A stretch of 64,000 nucleotides of DNA from Baylisascaris procyonis (taxonomy: Eukaryota > Nematoda > Chromadorea > Rhabditida > Ascarididae), in the NCBI GenBank assembly GCA_037389465.1, contig JAZARR010000123.1, forward strand, positions 2,612,501-2,676,500. Direction: 5' to 3'. Shown here in pieces: positions 27,701 through 38,300 of this stretch. Every line of letters begins with the position of its first letter. The first letter of the stretch is position 1. Made by a program: the position numbers and the translations under genes. Below the pieces are notes generated by a model, which was given only the letters and a program-made list of their open reading frames with translations, was not told the origin of the DNA and did not search any database.

Positions 27701-30700
27701 GGAGTCCTTGTGCGCTACTTCTAAAGGGAACAAATTTCGTCTTAAATTACATGAAAATGCTAAATTCGCAAAGCTCTTTTGGCTGCAAGAACTAACACTT
27801 GACATATGCTAGGCCCAGGTTTATTGACTAAAATTCTTAACATGTGCCAGCGGTGATCATTGTTTAGAAGCTGTGATTAGAATTATTCAGATGTCTTAAC
27901 TTTGCATCGATTTGTACGCTGGCTTGTTCATTGCTAGAAAAGAGTCTGTCACTACATTTATGTTGACAAATAATGCTATATATAACATGAAGTCATACCA
28001 TAGGGAAGTTGTAATACGGGGTGACATACTCATGCAATGCCTCAGCGTACATATAAGAACGTTTGTCATAAGGTAGACAATTATAAGTGCTTAGAAGTGT
28101 CCACAAATGCGCAAAAATGCAAAACCAAACAAGTTCTTCTGGCTGCCCACATTTTTTACTACGCACCTTCCGCTTCTTGTCCACTTCAACATTTTGCAAT
28201 GCTTTGTTCATGCCATGAAATTCGGCACTCACGCTGCACTTTTGCAAACTAAGTCAAGTTTCACAACACAGACGACGTAAAGAAAAATGTTTTTTGAAAA
28301 TTATACTTGTTGTTTTCGGTCGATATGGAGTGACTTTCCTTAACTTATATCAATTGACGACACCTAAGTGAAGGTTCGTTCGCAAGAAGTGTGGTAGAAG
28401 CAAGTAGCACCTAACTCAAATTGCTTCGCTGCTCCATGATGTTTGATTTTCATGATGCGAATATTCAGATGCGAGTGTCCGCAAGGTAGCCATGTGATCG
28501 CATTCAACGGTGCCTGTGTTGAAAGAACTACTAAAACAACGCCATCAATGTGTCTCGCCAAACGCGATGTCAACGCCACCTGGGATGAGCGTCTAAGAGT
28601 GCTGCATATTTACAGCGAAGAGGTTGCTTTGTTTTGAAAAATTTGGCGTACGAATGAAATCTTTGAACATGCGACGGTTGGTGTCGTCATATTACGACTG
28701 CAGCGAACACCCATCTGGACGGAGCAACCGAGCCTGCTTTTAAAAATACAAATGACTGTTTTGGTGTGCTATGCGTTGCAGGAATGGCGAGCACATTGCC
28801 TCTGGGCTAGGGATTTGGCAGGATCAGGGATCTTGCTGCAAAGATTTTGCATAGTAGCGCTCATTTCCTGCCAGCGAGCATCTCATTTATTTGTCATACA
28901 TCTCCAAAGTACCGTGTTTTTCGTGCTTCAGTATTTGGAAATATACACAGGTAGTCGGCATCCCTACAGAAGTGATCTCGAAAAACAATTATTTTTTATG
29001 CTTGTAGGCTTTTGCTGTTATATGAACACGCTTGACCGATGAAGCGACGTATTGACGACTAAAATTTTGCATGTTTTCATTGACAGCATTATGCAAAACT
29101 AGAATAGCACTGAGCCAACTCCGATTTAGTTCATGGGTGCAATTCCTTAAATCGAATTTAGAGGTGGCTACATTAGCTGACATCATATTCTTTGGTCTGA
29201 TTTTCTGGATGCACGATATGGGCAAACATTTTTAGCTCGGTCTAACAACCAAAAAGCTGGATGCACCACTTCCTCTTTCATCAACCCTTCCGTCAGCTCC
29301 ATTGATAGCCGAGGAGGCAATTTTTCTCTCTTTTTCTTAACCAAAAATCACACTGCAAAAGCTAATACTAGCGAGAGATTAATGAAAATATTTTTCCTTC
29401 AGGTGTTTAATGAAGTGAAGGAGAAGAAATCAATTGACAAAGTGTACGTTGAATTTGGTCGAGTAAAAGAAGCGAAAATGGGAATTGGTAAGCCATACCA
29501 AAACGTTCATCTCAATGGATATATTTTCGATTCGTCCATTGGCCAACGCAACCGAATGATTGTGCGAAAAGATGTATGTTTTATTGCTTATGTCAAATAG
29601 GCTTTCTTTTCGACTTTCTGCATATGCTAATATAAGAATTTCTTAAATGCTTTGACTCCATAAAGAAGGTGTTATTCTTCCTCTTATTATGCTGTTGGCT
29701 GTTTTGGCCCAAACTATTGTATAACATTTTTTAGTGGGAATATTAATATTTGAGGGCGCATATATTTTCCTCAATAATTAGCACCGCGTGAATTTTTGAT
29801 AAGGTTCTTTTGTCTCTGATCCTATCCAGTGCGCGGTCGATTGAATGCTCTTGATGAACTGAAGTTAAACGATGCGGTTGCGTTTTTATGGATTCATAAC
29901 GTTTTGAAGAAACCAAGTTTCACAGCTTTTTTTTCCACACTGAATGAAATGCGTGTACTTGCAACTTTGGGATGGTTTCTCAAACACTGTCACATTTGAT
30001 GATCGCAGGCGGAGATTCTCAAGAATTCTGCTGCTCTGTTTTTTTGACAAGTAGATGGACATTCCTTTATGTGATTCTTCGCTAAAATATGTGTTCATTC
30101 GTTTGCGTTGAAATAATAGCGATAATCAAAACGCCATTAACGAATCTCCTCAATCCACAATTTCTATCCTCCTTCGGTCTTCTCCTGCCTCCCAGTATCT
30201 TTATTGCTCATGCCTTTCCTTCCATGGACTGAAGCGTTACGCACTGAATGCATTGCAGTGAGGGCAAATTTTCAGAAAATTCTTCGTCATGGTCTGTTCC
30301 TCAGCTCACCTTTTTTGTTCTACGTTAATCAGTCGGTCGATCCATTGACGCATTTATATGGGCTGCGCATCTGCTCGTTTAACAGTTCGATCGTGAAGAA
30401 TCCATTTCAAAAAGACTGGGATACGGAAGGAAGCGAAAACAGTTCTGAAGATCGAATCAGCAGCGTTGTACAGGTCAGAAATTCTAGGATCATCCTCCAA
30501 AAACGGAAAACAAATTTAACTAGTCTACTAGCAAGAACTTATTCTCCCACTTTTCAGGCACATCTGTGAGTGCCTTGTGATTTATTATATGAATATTTTA
30601 TGAAAGTTTTTTTTTTTCATTTTCGTTTCAGCGTTTTGTTTGCGTAACTCCTAGAAGAGGGTCACAACAAAAGCTTGTTTCGAAAAACTTGCCATGCTGG

Positions 30701-32639
30701 GTTGTATTTATAGCGTCTTACTGTCAAACCAGAGAACCGCTGAGTGCCGTCAAATCGCGGCATTTTAGAATCTATGAAACATGTGCCACGCAAACTACAA
30801 TGAATAATTTGTTTGTTCCAGTACAGCTAAAGTGTGCCTCAGTTGGCCCACTTTTGAGGATTTCATTTATGCTTAATTTTTGAGGCTAGTTTTCCTCGCC
30901 TTTATAGATTTCGATGAGCTCCAAGGTAGTGGAGAAAGAATCTTTTGCAGAAGATCTATACGAGTGATTCCAGCCTAAATTTGAATGAATTATTGCATTT
31001 GTCTTACCTATCTTCTCACTGCTCATGAAATCATTCGTTCGAAGAATTGTAAATATCACAAAAAATCACAACTGCAAATTGCAAAAACTTTTGCCAATTC
31101 TCCTTCTATTTGCTCCGAGTTGCTTCGAATATATAGTGCTGCAGAAAATCAGTTTTTTGCGCACCTATGTAGCAACGAATGAGTCTTAATGTTTCCTCTG
31201 CAACATTTAATAGTATAAACTAAAACGAATCTATATCTCATTACTTTAACACCATATTATGCAATATTTGCACTGTTACCTAGTGAATAGTGCATTATAC
31301 AGTCACTACCCTCAGGAAATTGCCCACAATTAAACGTTATAGCACTTGCTGTCCGCCTTATACTATTGAAAGGAATTTTACTTCTGATAATCATCTTAAG
31401 AGACTCTCAGCACGTTGTTTCACTCTTTTTTTCCGTTTATCGCTTACTAGATTATGAAAAGATGGCCTAGAAGGGATAGTTTTCGTCGCAGAACGAGCAA
31501 GAACTTAAGCGCATTTCGAGATCACTTAGTGGAGCTTGGATTCGCGAAGAAATTTGAACACCTTCATTTAGATACAACATTTCAAGCAATACCTTTTTAG
31601 CTGTGAAGACTGCAGGAACCCAAGAATTGATGCAAGTGATCCTGGCTAATTTAATGCTAGAAATTATCCTTCTTCAACTGATTCGAGGCCAAGAAACAGA
31701 GCCAAGTTGGCCTTTATACGAATGGAGATTTGCAAACCCATAAAGCTCCTTCGCATGATTGCAAGGGTTGTTGTATTTTCAGTGATGAAATTCAATGGGG
31801 CACTTAGCATATCAGCTAACTGATTTCATTGCTACCAGTTTTCGAGAGAAAAATGCCAAACTGGGATTGCTTCAGTAATGTGTTCTTCGTATTTTTTGCC
31901 AACTGCATATTTCATTGGCATCAAATATTTCAGATATTGCAGCTGAGCCCGATTCACTTCGTTGCGGGCCTTGCTCAGCCAGCCGTAATCCATGAGAGTC
32001 GGCATCTCTCGCGATTGTTTTTTATTATTGTGCCACTCACCATGATTGTTATAATGGTATCGTTTTTCATTTTCAATTTATTGTGGTTGATAGCACCCTT
32101 CGGAATGTATATCACCGAATTTAGAGCAAATCCTTCAAGCCTTACCTTAGGTTCCGATACTCGCTCGCATCGCTGCAAACCTGCAATATCCTCAATATCC
32201 TCATGTGAGCAGGGAGTCCATCCATGCAAGCATCCTGAAATTGCTCGTCTTTTAAATATTTATTCAATACTATATGGAAAAAGTTGCCGCATTGGATTCG
32301 AAAGTTCTTAGTAAGCCAGCAGGTCAAGACAAGCGATTTAATCTTTCGATAAGGTAACGCTGACTTTAATTCTAGTATAGCGTTTGGTTGCAACATATCT
32401 ACGTAGTTTTGTCGCTTGCGTAATCAAGTATTTATAGAATCCTTTTATAGGTAATGCTGATTTCGGCTCTCTTTTATTTGAACTGCTCACGGATCAAGCG
32501 ATTTTACGATCACAGAAGGACACGCTACTTTCGACCATCGAGTATCAATGTTGGCGCGTCAACAATGGGCCGCCCCTATGTATCAAGAGGCACCGATACC
32601 TCACCACATACTCTTTTCGTCAGCAAAGCTTCCTACTAA
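16287..32639 (+). CDS. Large single-pass membrane protein with FnIII-like and EGF domains
   Basis: Phase-matched exons: 16287-16400, 16448-16506, 16561-16694, 18627-18719, 18918-19066, 19202-19297, 19862-20120, 20166-20311, 21264-21434, 22059-22242, 22713-22846, 23169-23228, 23257-23461, 23988-24137, 24762-24904, 25140-25183, 26073-26162, 26236-26278, 26396-26505, 26908-27420, 28469-28622, 29403-29573, 30333-30473, 30632-30820, an unresolved juxtamembrane part, 31934 (or 31979)-32056 and 32451-32639. The product is about 1,300 residues: signal peptide, Cys-rich N-terminus, repeated fibronectin III-like domains, Cys cluster, Ser/Thr-rich region, one EGF domain, more FnIII-like sequence, one membrane span and a short basic tail. 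This fits a cell-surface receptor or adhesion protein; the ligand is unknown. The Cys box after the signal peptide recalls anosmin/KAL-1, but that protein is secreted and has no EGF domain. Least certain are exons 2-3, the 20311 donor and the juxtamembrane exons. The alternatives are several adjacent genes or small errors at single junctions. Confidence 0.8.
18918..20311 (+). CDS. First FnIII-like region of the receptor
   Basis: Four exons join with matching phases (1/0/0/1/0). The pattern is beta-sandwich-like: alternating hydrophobic strands, DDWMFAYEVML as a central strand, and TFTTPDPCRDYQFRVLVVL, which resembles the FnIII F strand with its Tyr and following hydrophobics. Exon 19862-20120 ends at GATA|GTAAAC and is followed by a 45-bp intron. 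The last exon ends at ATG|GCAAGT, read here as a GC-AG intron. Sequence after about residue 245 (ELKCHLLFPPERMP onward) may be a second, more divergent domain. The FnIII call rests on strand pattern, not on a profile search. Confidence 0.6.
21264..22242 (+). CDS. Second FnIII-like domain of the receptor
   Basis: Two exons, 21264-21434 (phase 0 to 0, donor GTA|GTGAGT) and 22059-22242 (phase 0 to 1). They encode a B strand TVTVYVKWKNPRGY, a C strand around YGYEGAAVYPIQC, an E strand RLTVSLPAEML and an F strand CRLWVEVRM. The Trp in the B strand and aromatic/hydrophobic alternation in F are FnIII hallmarks. Three cysteines in strands C, F and after could form extra disulfides. The upstream link from 20311 skips about 950 bp and is the least certain join. 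Confidence 0.6.
22713..23461 (+). CDS. Third FnIII-like domain, with a 28-bp intron
   Basis: Exons 22713-22846, 23169-23228 and 23257-23461 are phase-matched (1/0/0/1). The B strand NVTIMWAPPAQFGDP followed by YYHIRYG is a textbook FnIII B-C pair. The F strand is TDYGIQVCAVYNE. The sequence ends in FICTSCKTI. The gap between the second and third exon is only 28 bp (23229-23256, GTGAGT to TTGTAG) and must be removed to keep the frame, because read-through meets a TGA. An alternative donor at 23181 would give a 12-nt exon and a 76-bp intron and also keep frame. Confidence 0.65.
23988..24137 (+). CDS. Small Cys cluster (possibly thrombospondin-like)
   Basis: A single exon with acceptor GCGTTTCAG (phase 1) and donor TTAG|GTTTG (phase 1). 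It encodes FGRCGECSKIEGP, then QRRCHPKGGIGC. The C-x2-C, then R-R-C, then C order is loosely like a thrombospondin type 1 repeat without the usual Trp residues. This is a weak resemblance only. A Ser/Glu-rich linker follows. Confidence 0.5.
24762..26278 (+). CDS. Fourth FnIII-like domain of the receptor
   Basis: Exons 24762-24904, 25140-25183, 26073-26162 and 26236-26278 join in phases 1, 0, 2, 2 and 0. Exon 25140-25183 encodes VLRDYLVLTIYAA, which matches the FnIII F strand. The next exon continues with SRFFVVEECAHRG and YCDGSHRNASMR, giving two more cysteines and an N-glycosylation sequon (NAS). The intron 25184-26072 is AT-rich and shows no other exon. The small 43-nt exon at 26236 is supported mainly by phase. 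Confidence 0.5.
26396..26809 (+). other. Candidate alternative exons in the mucin region
   Basis: The 26396 exon can also be read past its GTATCG donor to a second donor CTTC|GTAAAT (exon end 26549, phase 1), adding RYRHEVLVPIFQYC. This joins in phase to 26714-26809 (acceptor TATTAG, donor GCAG|GTTAAG), which encodes YKETYGTSFFGDIPLFIEF. That exon ends in phase 1, while the main exon at 26908 must enter in phase 2 to keep its long frame. Joining them would shift frame and hit a TGA near 27019, giving a protein without EGF or membrane segment. Confidence 0.35.
26396..27366 (+). CDS. Ser/Thr-rich mucin-like stalk
   Basis: Exon 26396-26505 (phase 0 to 2) and the large exon 26908-27420 (phase 2 to 2) encode a region dominated by Thr, Ser, Lys and Glu, with motifs such as ETTSPAGTTTTAK and SELPTTLPTTYLHAQST. 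Such stretches are usually O-glycosylated, extended stalks. The 170-codon frame is the longest single coding frame of the gene and has no plausible competitor. It leads directly into the EGF domain. Confidence 0.7.
27367..28516 (+). CDS. EGF-like domain spanning an intron
   Basis: Six cysteines lie across the junction 27420/28469 (phase 2). The pattern is C-x7-C-x3-C-x5-C-x1-C-x11-C, from MCTLLNGVQCQFGC to RCECPQGSHVIAFNGAC. The exact C-x-C-P-x-G motif and spacing make the EGF call firm, and they also prove that the 1,048-bp intron 27421-28468 is spliced as modelled. The usual calcium-binding D-x-[DN]-E start is absent, so a plain EGF repeat is likely. Confidence 0.85.
28517..30820 (+). CDS. 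Membrane-proximal FnIII-like region
   Basis: Exons 28469-28622 (rest), 29403-29573, 30333-30473 and 30632-30820 all meet in phase 0. After the EGF domain come VNATWDERLRVLHIY (B strand-like), DKVYVEFGRV (C strand), THLYGLRICSF, and CWVVFIASYCQ followed by RHFRIYETC. The last looks like the F and G strands of an FnIII domain. Sequons NAT and NSS are present. The acidic loop KDWDTEGSENSSED is hydrophilic and probably exposed. The exon end at 30820 (CCA|GTACAG) is tentative. Confidence 0.6.
30908..31874 (+). other. Unresolved juxtamembrane exons
   Basis: Two candidate exons lie between 30820 and the membrane exon. 30908-30963 follows CCTTTATAG and encodes ISMSSKVVEKESFAEDLY in phase 0 to 2. 31839-31874 follows TGCTACCAG and continues in phase 2 with FREKNAKLGLL. 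Together they read well but end in phase 2, while the membrane exon has its good acceptors only in phase 0. Read in phase 0, the second exon gives FSREKCQTGIAS and joins cleanly. I cannot choose between them without transcripts. Confidence 0.35.
31934..32639 (+). CDS. Transmembrane segment, cytoplasmic tail and stop
   Basis: The exon starting at 31934 (or 31943 or 31979, all phase 0) ends at ATG|GTATCG (32056). The final exon 32451-32639 follows CCTTTTATAG. Together they form one uninterrupted span, LFFIIVPLTMIVIM then VMLISALFYLNC, followed by SRIKRFYDHRRTRYF. The basic residues mark the cytoplasmic side and so a type I orientation. The tail of about 50 residues is Ser/Thr/Arg-rich, has no kinase or phosphatase domain, and ends FVSKASY. 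The frame closes with TAA at 32637. Reading through the 32057 donor instead gives a longer ORF that lacks the basic stop-transfer pattern. The nearest clear AATAAA is at 33869, 1.2 kb away. Confidence 0.75.
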
Positions 32640-33043
32640 ACCGATCTATTCGTTTTTGTTGTTATATTGCTCAAGGAAACGGTTGTGATGTGCGCCGTTA
32701 TGTTCCCATATGAATTATTGCGAGATTAGCCAAAACGTTACCATTTATTATTTTCTCTCTACGTCAGCCATTTCACTCACATTTACTCGCTTCATCCTCT
32801 GCGATCACATTATGACATCCTGCAAATTTTCGTGATCTCTTTCACGAGGAAGTTTCGCCATGTATTTTCCATCCTAAATGGTTCTTGGCAGGATTCGCTT
32901 GCTGTACAGTAATAATGGCTGGCTATCTTCTGAAATACGCATAGAATTTGCAGGCGAATCCCAGCTTTGTATTTATCTCATAAGGAACACGACCTTAAAA
33001 CCCTCGTTTCGACTTGAACACTTCGCTGGCATGCTTAGAGGAT

Positions 33044-33089
33044 TTCTTGAGAATAATGACTTGAGTTATCAAGTCATTATTCTCAAGAA
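33044..33089. repeat. Perfect hairpin: 21-bp arms, 4-nt loop
   Basis: The arms 33044-33064 and 33069-33089 are exact reverse complements, with the loop GTTA. A 12-base direct repeat CTTCGGCGCTCG follows at 33090-33101 and again at 33141-33152. No poly-T terminator follows, so it is not an obvious RNA polymerase III signal. It may be a miniature inverted-repeat remnant or the fold-back of a small RNA precursor. Confidence 0.9.
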
Positions 33090-33255
33090 CTTCGGCGCTC
33101 GAAAAAAGGGCAGCAAAAATACATGATAGCATGAAGGTACCTTCGGCGCTCGCCAAGAGAGCACAAAAGAGCATCATAACAGCTCATTTCGTCGAAATCT
33201 ACTGTCGCTGATCGAAGCATCAATGTAAAGGCATTGGATGATGTCATGATGGGAG

Positions 33256-33317
33256 GCTGCAAGCTGTATGATACATGGACATGACCGCTGCAAGCTGTAT
33301 GATACATGGACATGACC
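33256..33317. repeat. Tandem duplication of a 31-bp unit
   Basis: Two copies of a 31-bp unit beginning GCTGCAAGCTGTATGATACA start at 33256 and 33287. They appear identical over their length, which suggests a recent slippage or local duplication. Confidence 0.9.
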
Positions 33318-33868
33318 CTGTTTTATGGATTGTGTGTAGAAGAGTAATTTCGGTTGACCGAATGTTAAGAGATGGATGCTTTAATCGTGTCGGCATATCA
33401 ACAAGATCGGAATACATTTTATTATGTCGCAACATATCGTATGACCATTTTGTTGCACTTTTATTATACATTATGAACAATGAACAAAGAATCTCTTTTG
33501 TATTTTCAAATTAATGAAACCTTTTTGTTTATTCATCAGCGAAGGGATTGTTGTATGTTCAGGATGCTTAGGTTTATATTGTCAAATTGCAAAAAAAGGC
33601 ATTTTTTTTTCTAATGGCACAAAAATTCGGATTCATAAAGAGCCCTTTGCAAATTTTCATAATGAGCATTTATTGTAAGAAGAGAAGGGAGAGAGGGAGA
33701 AAGAAAAAAGAGAAAGAGAGGGCCTTATTAGAAGGGCGTTATAGAAACTTTGAATTTCCAAGACGCCCATGCATATATTTATAAGAAATTCCAGAATCTC
33801 TTTTCACGATCGTACTTGATTGCAGATGGAGGAGAAATTACCTTGTAAGAACGCTGTCAACAAGAAAC

Positions 33869-33878
33869 AATAAATAAA
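33869..33878 (+). terminator. Candidate polyadenylation signal(s)
   Basis: Two overlapping AATAAA hexamers on the plus strand. They could end the receptor mRNA if its 3' UTR is about 1.2 kb; no nearer consensus was seen. Confidence 0.3.
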
Positions 33879-34922
33879 CAGAACTTATGGTCGTTGTAGA
33901 AACCTTAGGTGATTGGAATCACTCAAGATTAGATTTTTGATAATTTATAAAGATGCAATGAAGGCGATAATTTGTTAAGAATTAAAAGTTTAATAAAACG
34001 AATCTACATTTGCATAAGTAGAAAAGGTTTTCGACAGTAGGCAAATTTTAAAACAAAGTGAACATTCGAAGGGATTTATAATTCAATAACGCGATTTTCT
34101 TTCTTTCGTCAAAGGTTCTAGGCAGTTATTTTATTACATACACTTTATCATTTCAGGAAATATACTATAATTCGATTGTTCCGTTTATTGCGTTTTATTC
34201 GATGTCGTTATTTTCGTTAGAGAATAATTTGTGCAAAAGCGCATCGAAATATCTCGACTATAAGATATGATTATCTCTCTAAAATTGGTAGCCCATAAAT
34301 ATGGAACTAGTTAGAGCCCTTAATTCCCATAGCATTGTTTGAGATTCTTGATATTTGACAACTATCACCTTATATTTTGTTGTTTTTTTTTTTCATTTTC
34401 TGAGTGAAAAGCAATTCATGACAAAGTAAAAAAAAATGTTCGAAAAAATAATCCCAGCAAATAAAACGTATAATATTTGGTCGAATAAGACGGCAGGCTG
34501 AATAAACTTCAATGAGATCTTAAGTTCAAAGAGATTCCCATCAGCAAATGCTTCCTACAATGCTCATAAATCAAACGCTGAGTGGCATCAACGGCAACTT
34601 AAAGTGACAACATAAAAGATCGATTGAGCGCTGCAAAAATTTTAGCGCCAACTCATGCGGATATCGTTTTCCCATTTGCTTGGTCATAATTTAAGTAAGC
34701 AGCCATTATTACATCAAATGATATCTTACTGTAATCATACTAGTGGCAATCAGCAGACCACCAGCGATGATATATATATCTTAAGCGCATCTTTCTTACC
34801 GCTAATTTTTTATCACTCAATAAACATATGAATAATTTTTTTGAGAATACTTTAATACAATCGAATATTGAAAGAAGAACATATTGAATTCCATTAGAAT
34901 TTGTTGAGTATTTCAATGCACT

Positions 34923-34928
34923 TTTATT
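34923..34928 (-). terminator. Candidate polyadenylation signal of the HOT-family gene
   Basis: AATAAA on the minus strand, about 410 bases after the stop codon at 35337-35339. Confidence 0.35.
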
Positions 34929-35336
34929 CACTATTGCGAAGATGCACTCAACACATTTCAAGGCAATGTAGTGTGAAGTCGATTTCAAGGGCATCTGGGA
35001 GAGTCTGCTTAGCTTCCAGTTACTATTTGATGTTTTGATTAATTTTTGAAGCTTCTATACAGAACAGAATTCCTGCCATACATCGACTTCCAATGACGAC
35101 ATGATAAGGGGCTAGCAACTCAAAATGATCGAAATAATGCTTTGAACAACTCAAAATGAAGTTGAAATCAGTTGAGCTCGAAGAAAGCTAAATCAGAGAG
35201 AGATTTCAACACTCAAATTCTCATCAATGTCGTAAAGAAAGGCAGGAAAAAATGGTAAGCTACAAGACCGGTCGGTGAAGTATTTTGGTCAACGATGAGG
35301 TGATAACAAACCGGGACGTGTATCGATATCTTCTTA

Positions 35337-38300
35337 TCACCTAAGTTCAAACCTTGAGGTTGTATGAGCATTGATGAAAGCACAAATAGCACAGACAATG
35401 ATTAAAATGATGTTGCTTCGAGCATGGCGTATTGCTATCGAAGCACCGTTACATCGATCGCCGTAACAACTACACAACTGTACGTCACCAAATATAGGAT
35501 GCAGTTGATTTCGACTTGGATTGTATAGCTGAGCACGAGGCAGACTCCTGCATTGATCCACCTGAAAGCTTTTGGTTAAGAACATTCATTACAGCCTGCT
35601 TATTCCAGCTTTTATTCCATCAGAACATCTCAGCAAGAATGAACGAATCTTTGAGCATTTTCATTACTTTGACTTCCATAGTTACATAGAAACAATATTC
35701 ATGGTGCTGTCAACACTCTTTGATTTCACAAAAAATTTTTCTAAATAGCAATTAATTAACGGGTATTTGAAAACATTTTAGGAAATTCTTGTTGCAGTGA
35801 TGAATTGTAAAGGAGTTGGGTAGATGGGATTGTGCAATTCAGCTAATTGAATGCCTAATTGGTGGCGGCATTCATACAAAGCGAGCAGAGTGAACGACGT
35901 GATAATAATGACCCTCTTCGGAACCCTCAACGATTGACCCTCAACAATCCGCAGTGGTGGGAAAAACTTTTTATGCTCAAGCGTTCATAGTCGTCACAAG
36001 GCGCCCGAACCGTACCTTACTGCTGACAATATCGTTATCATCAATGTTAATAAGACAAGCAAAACGGTAAAGTGCTTTTTCAGCTATTAATTTACTTTCT
36101 TCTTGAAAGTATTTTCCTCATCACAACAGATTAAACCATTAAACCATAAGTCATTCTCGAAAATAAACCACTTCTTCCTATAAAACCCTCAATCAAGGCA
36201 ATAAACGAAATGACGATCTGGTATGAAAGAAACCTGATGAAAGCGGTGTGTCCTTAGAGCAGTCTCGTTAAAACCATTTCTGAGCACACGATCAAGGCAA
36301 CCGCGAATGTATTTGTAGCCGATAAAAACGCCTAAATTTGAAGTGATATGGTATTACTCACCTTGCCAGATCATGAAAACAAAATCACGTATTAAGAGTT
36401 CACTAAGTTTTATTTGCTAGACTTGAGAATCGCAATAACAATAACTCAGCGAGCATATTCGAATATATTAACCGAAATTTTAGATAAACGAAAAAAACAT
36501 TTGAAACAAAGCAAGAGATAGATCAAAAATTACTGCGCTAACGAAGAAGGCAACAAATTTCATTTTTTCACAACGAAAGCCTAAGTTTCACGCTGGAAAT
36601 TTCTGGTGAGATAGCATTACTCTGAACTTTCAAAAACATTTTTTCATCTCGTCGATTAACATTGAGGGAATGATAGTCACTTTAAAAAAAAGTAACGCTG
36701 GATCTTGAAGCAAATCGACTCACCTATAGCTCTTGACGAAGACAAACTTTCTTTAAATTTGAGAAAGAAAAGGAGCGATGCTCGCAAGAATCTTTTGAGT
36801 GCTCGGTTTAATAAGGGAACTACCTACTTCACTTTTTTTTCATTGGGGCGGATATGACAGTTACCTAGCACTATAGACTGGTGTTAATATTACCATTTAG
36901 GTGCTTCATCGGTTTGTTTCACTATAAAGCTGTCATGTGATCTGTCAGTGACGTTAGCACTTTGAGACACGTTTTTATGCACCATATTTCATTGTCAAAC
37001 GTTTCAGGGATTCGATGCAAAGAAAAATCACCTGCTTCGACGTCCGGTTCGAGCAGGCTAACGCATACGGACCCGCATTGAACTGTAGGAATATTCTTCG
37101 TAAGGTAAGGATCATTGCATCGATTTGTGAACACCTGAAAACTCACTTAAACGATAGATTCGGATGTCGGATTTTGCGAACGCTGCTTCAATATTTATGA
37201 GAATTAGTTAATTTCAGTGAAGTAAAAACAAATAATTTATTGACTTTGCTATGTGTGGAAGGTATTGTTGGAAAAGAGAGGTGTTTCCCTCTAAGTGATC
37301 GACTCACTGTGATCGTGTAAAATGAGCAGTTTGAATGAGGAACGTTGGAATATAAAGAAGTATATCATAAACGATCATAAGCGAAGAAACATAAATCAGG
37401 TGACTTATATTCCATTCAGCGTAAAGTTTATGATAATTTGCAAATTTGGACTATTAAGTTAGAATTGGGACCGATGGAAATACTCACCTTTGGGGCAGTG
37501 TAAATACTCTGCAGGTGTTCCCAGCTTTCCTGATAACTGAGAGACATGCACGAGAAACAATCAAACCGCCGCGGAATGGTGCCTGAAAAAAAAAAAACTT
37601 CAAACTGTTGAGCAATATCCTAAAGCCTTCTCCCGGCTAGTGATTTCAGTTTGATGAATTCAAATAATTTTACTCCTTCTTACAACAAGAATAACAGCTG
37701 TCAATTCATAAAATAAAGATTTTAATTCATTTTAAAATGTCACTACGATGCAACACTATGAACTGAAATTGCGCTCAGAACCTGACTTATACGGTTCATG
37801 AGACTGACAGTTTTTGCGATATCATTTCTAGGAACCTCAGCAGGCTTTACCAGAAAATAAATTAATGCCTTATCACTGAACAGAGCTGTGAATTACAAAA
37901 GGGAATTAAGGTTTAAAAAATAACTGCAGAATGGAAAAGTGAATTTAAACTTTCAACAAAAAGGAAAAGGATTCATGCCATTTTCTGCTTGCAGGGATGA
38001 TAAGCACTCGGTAAGTTCAAACGAAGCGATTTAAGAATATTGGAAACTGCAATTAAAGCACAAGAAGCATATGCTTTGGATGTACTTTGGATATTTAGGG
38101 TATGAAGCAATTTATCTATTATATAAATAACAGAACTTTCCTATGGGTGTCTTGAAAAACACTTTGAAATGATCATTTAGAGTGCGATATACCAATTATT
38201 TAGATTTTTTTTTTTTAATATTCGCACCCAAATACATTCATAGTCATAACCGACAACTAATAGGTTCTCATAAGAATTTGTCACAACTGTCACCGAGTTG

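Larger units (their letters stand above)
32640..35336. other. Convergent intergenic region
   Basis: This lies between two genes whose 3' ends face each other. It holds a hairpin (33044-33089), a tandem repeat (33256-33317), a purine-rich block near 33675-33725 and AATAAA signals on both strands (33869-33878 plus, 34923-34928 minus). ORFs here are short and have no recognisable product. Confidence 0.6.

Noticed and set aside
27605..27720. Cys-containing open stretch (GFCDECSEQNERKWW) after CTACCTACCAG
   Set aside because: It would fall between the two halves of the EGF domain, and including it would break the six-cysteine spacing that the 27420/28469 splice reproduces exactly.
28752..29042. 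Plus-strand ORF with acceptor GCGTTGCAG at 28781
   Set aside because: The exons on either side (28622 and 29403) already join in phase 0 with sensible FnIII-like sequence, and no suitable donor was found.
31829..32311. 160-codon ORF reading through the membrane exon
   Set aside because: Splicing at 32056 to 32451 gives one clean membrane span followed by basic residues; the read-through gives a long hydrophobic run without a stop-transfer signal.
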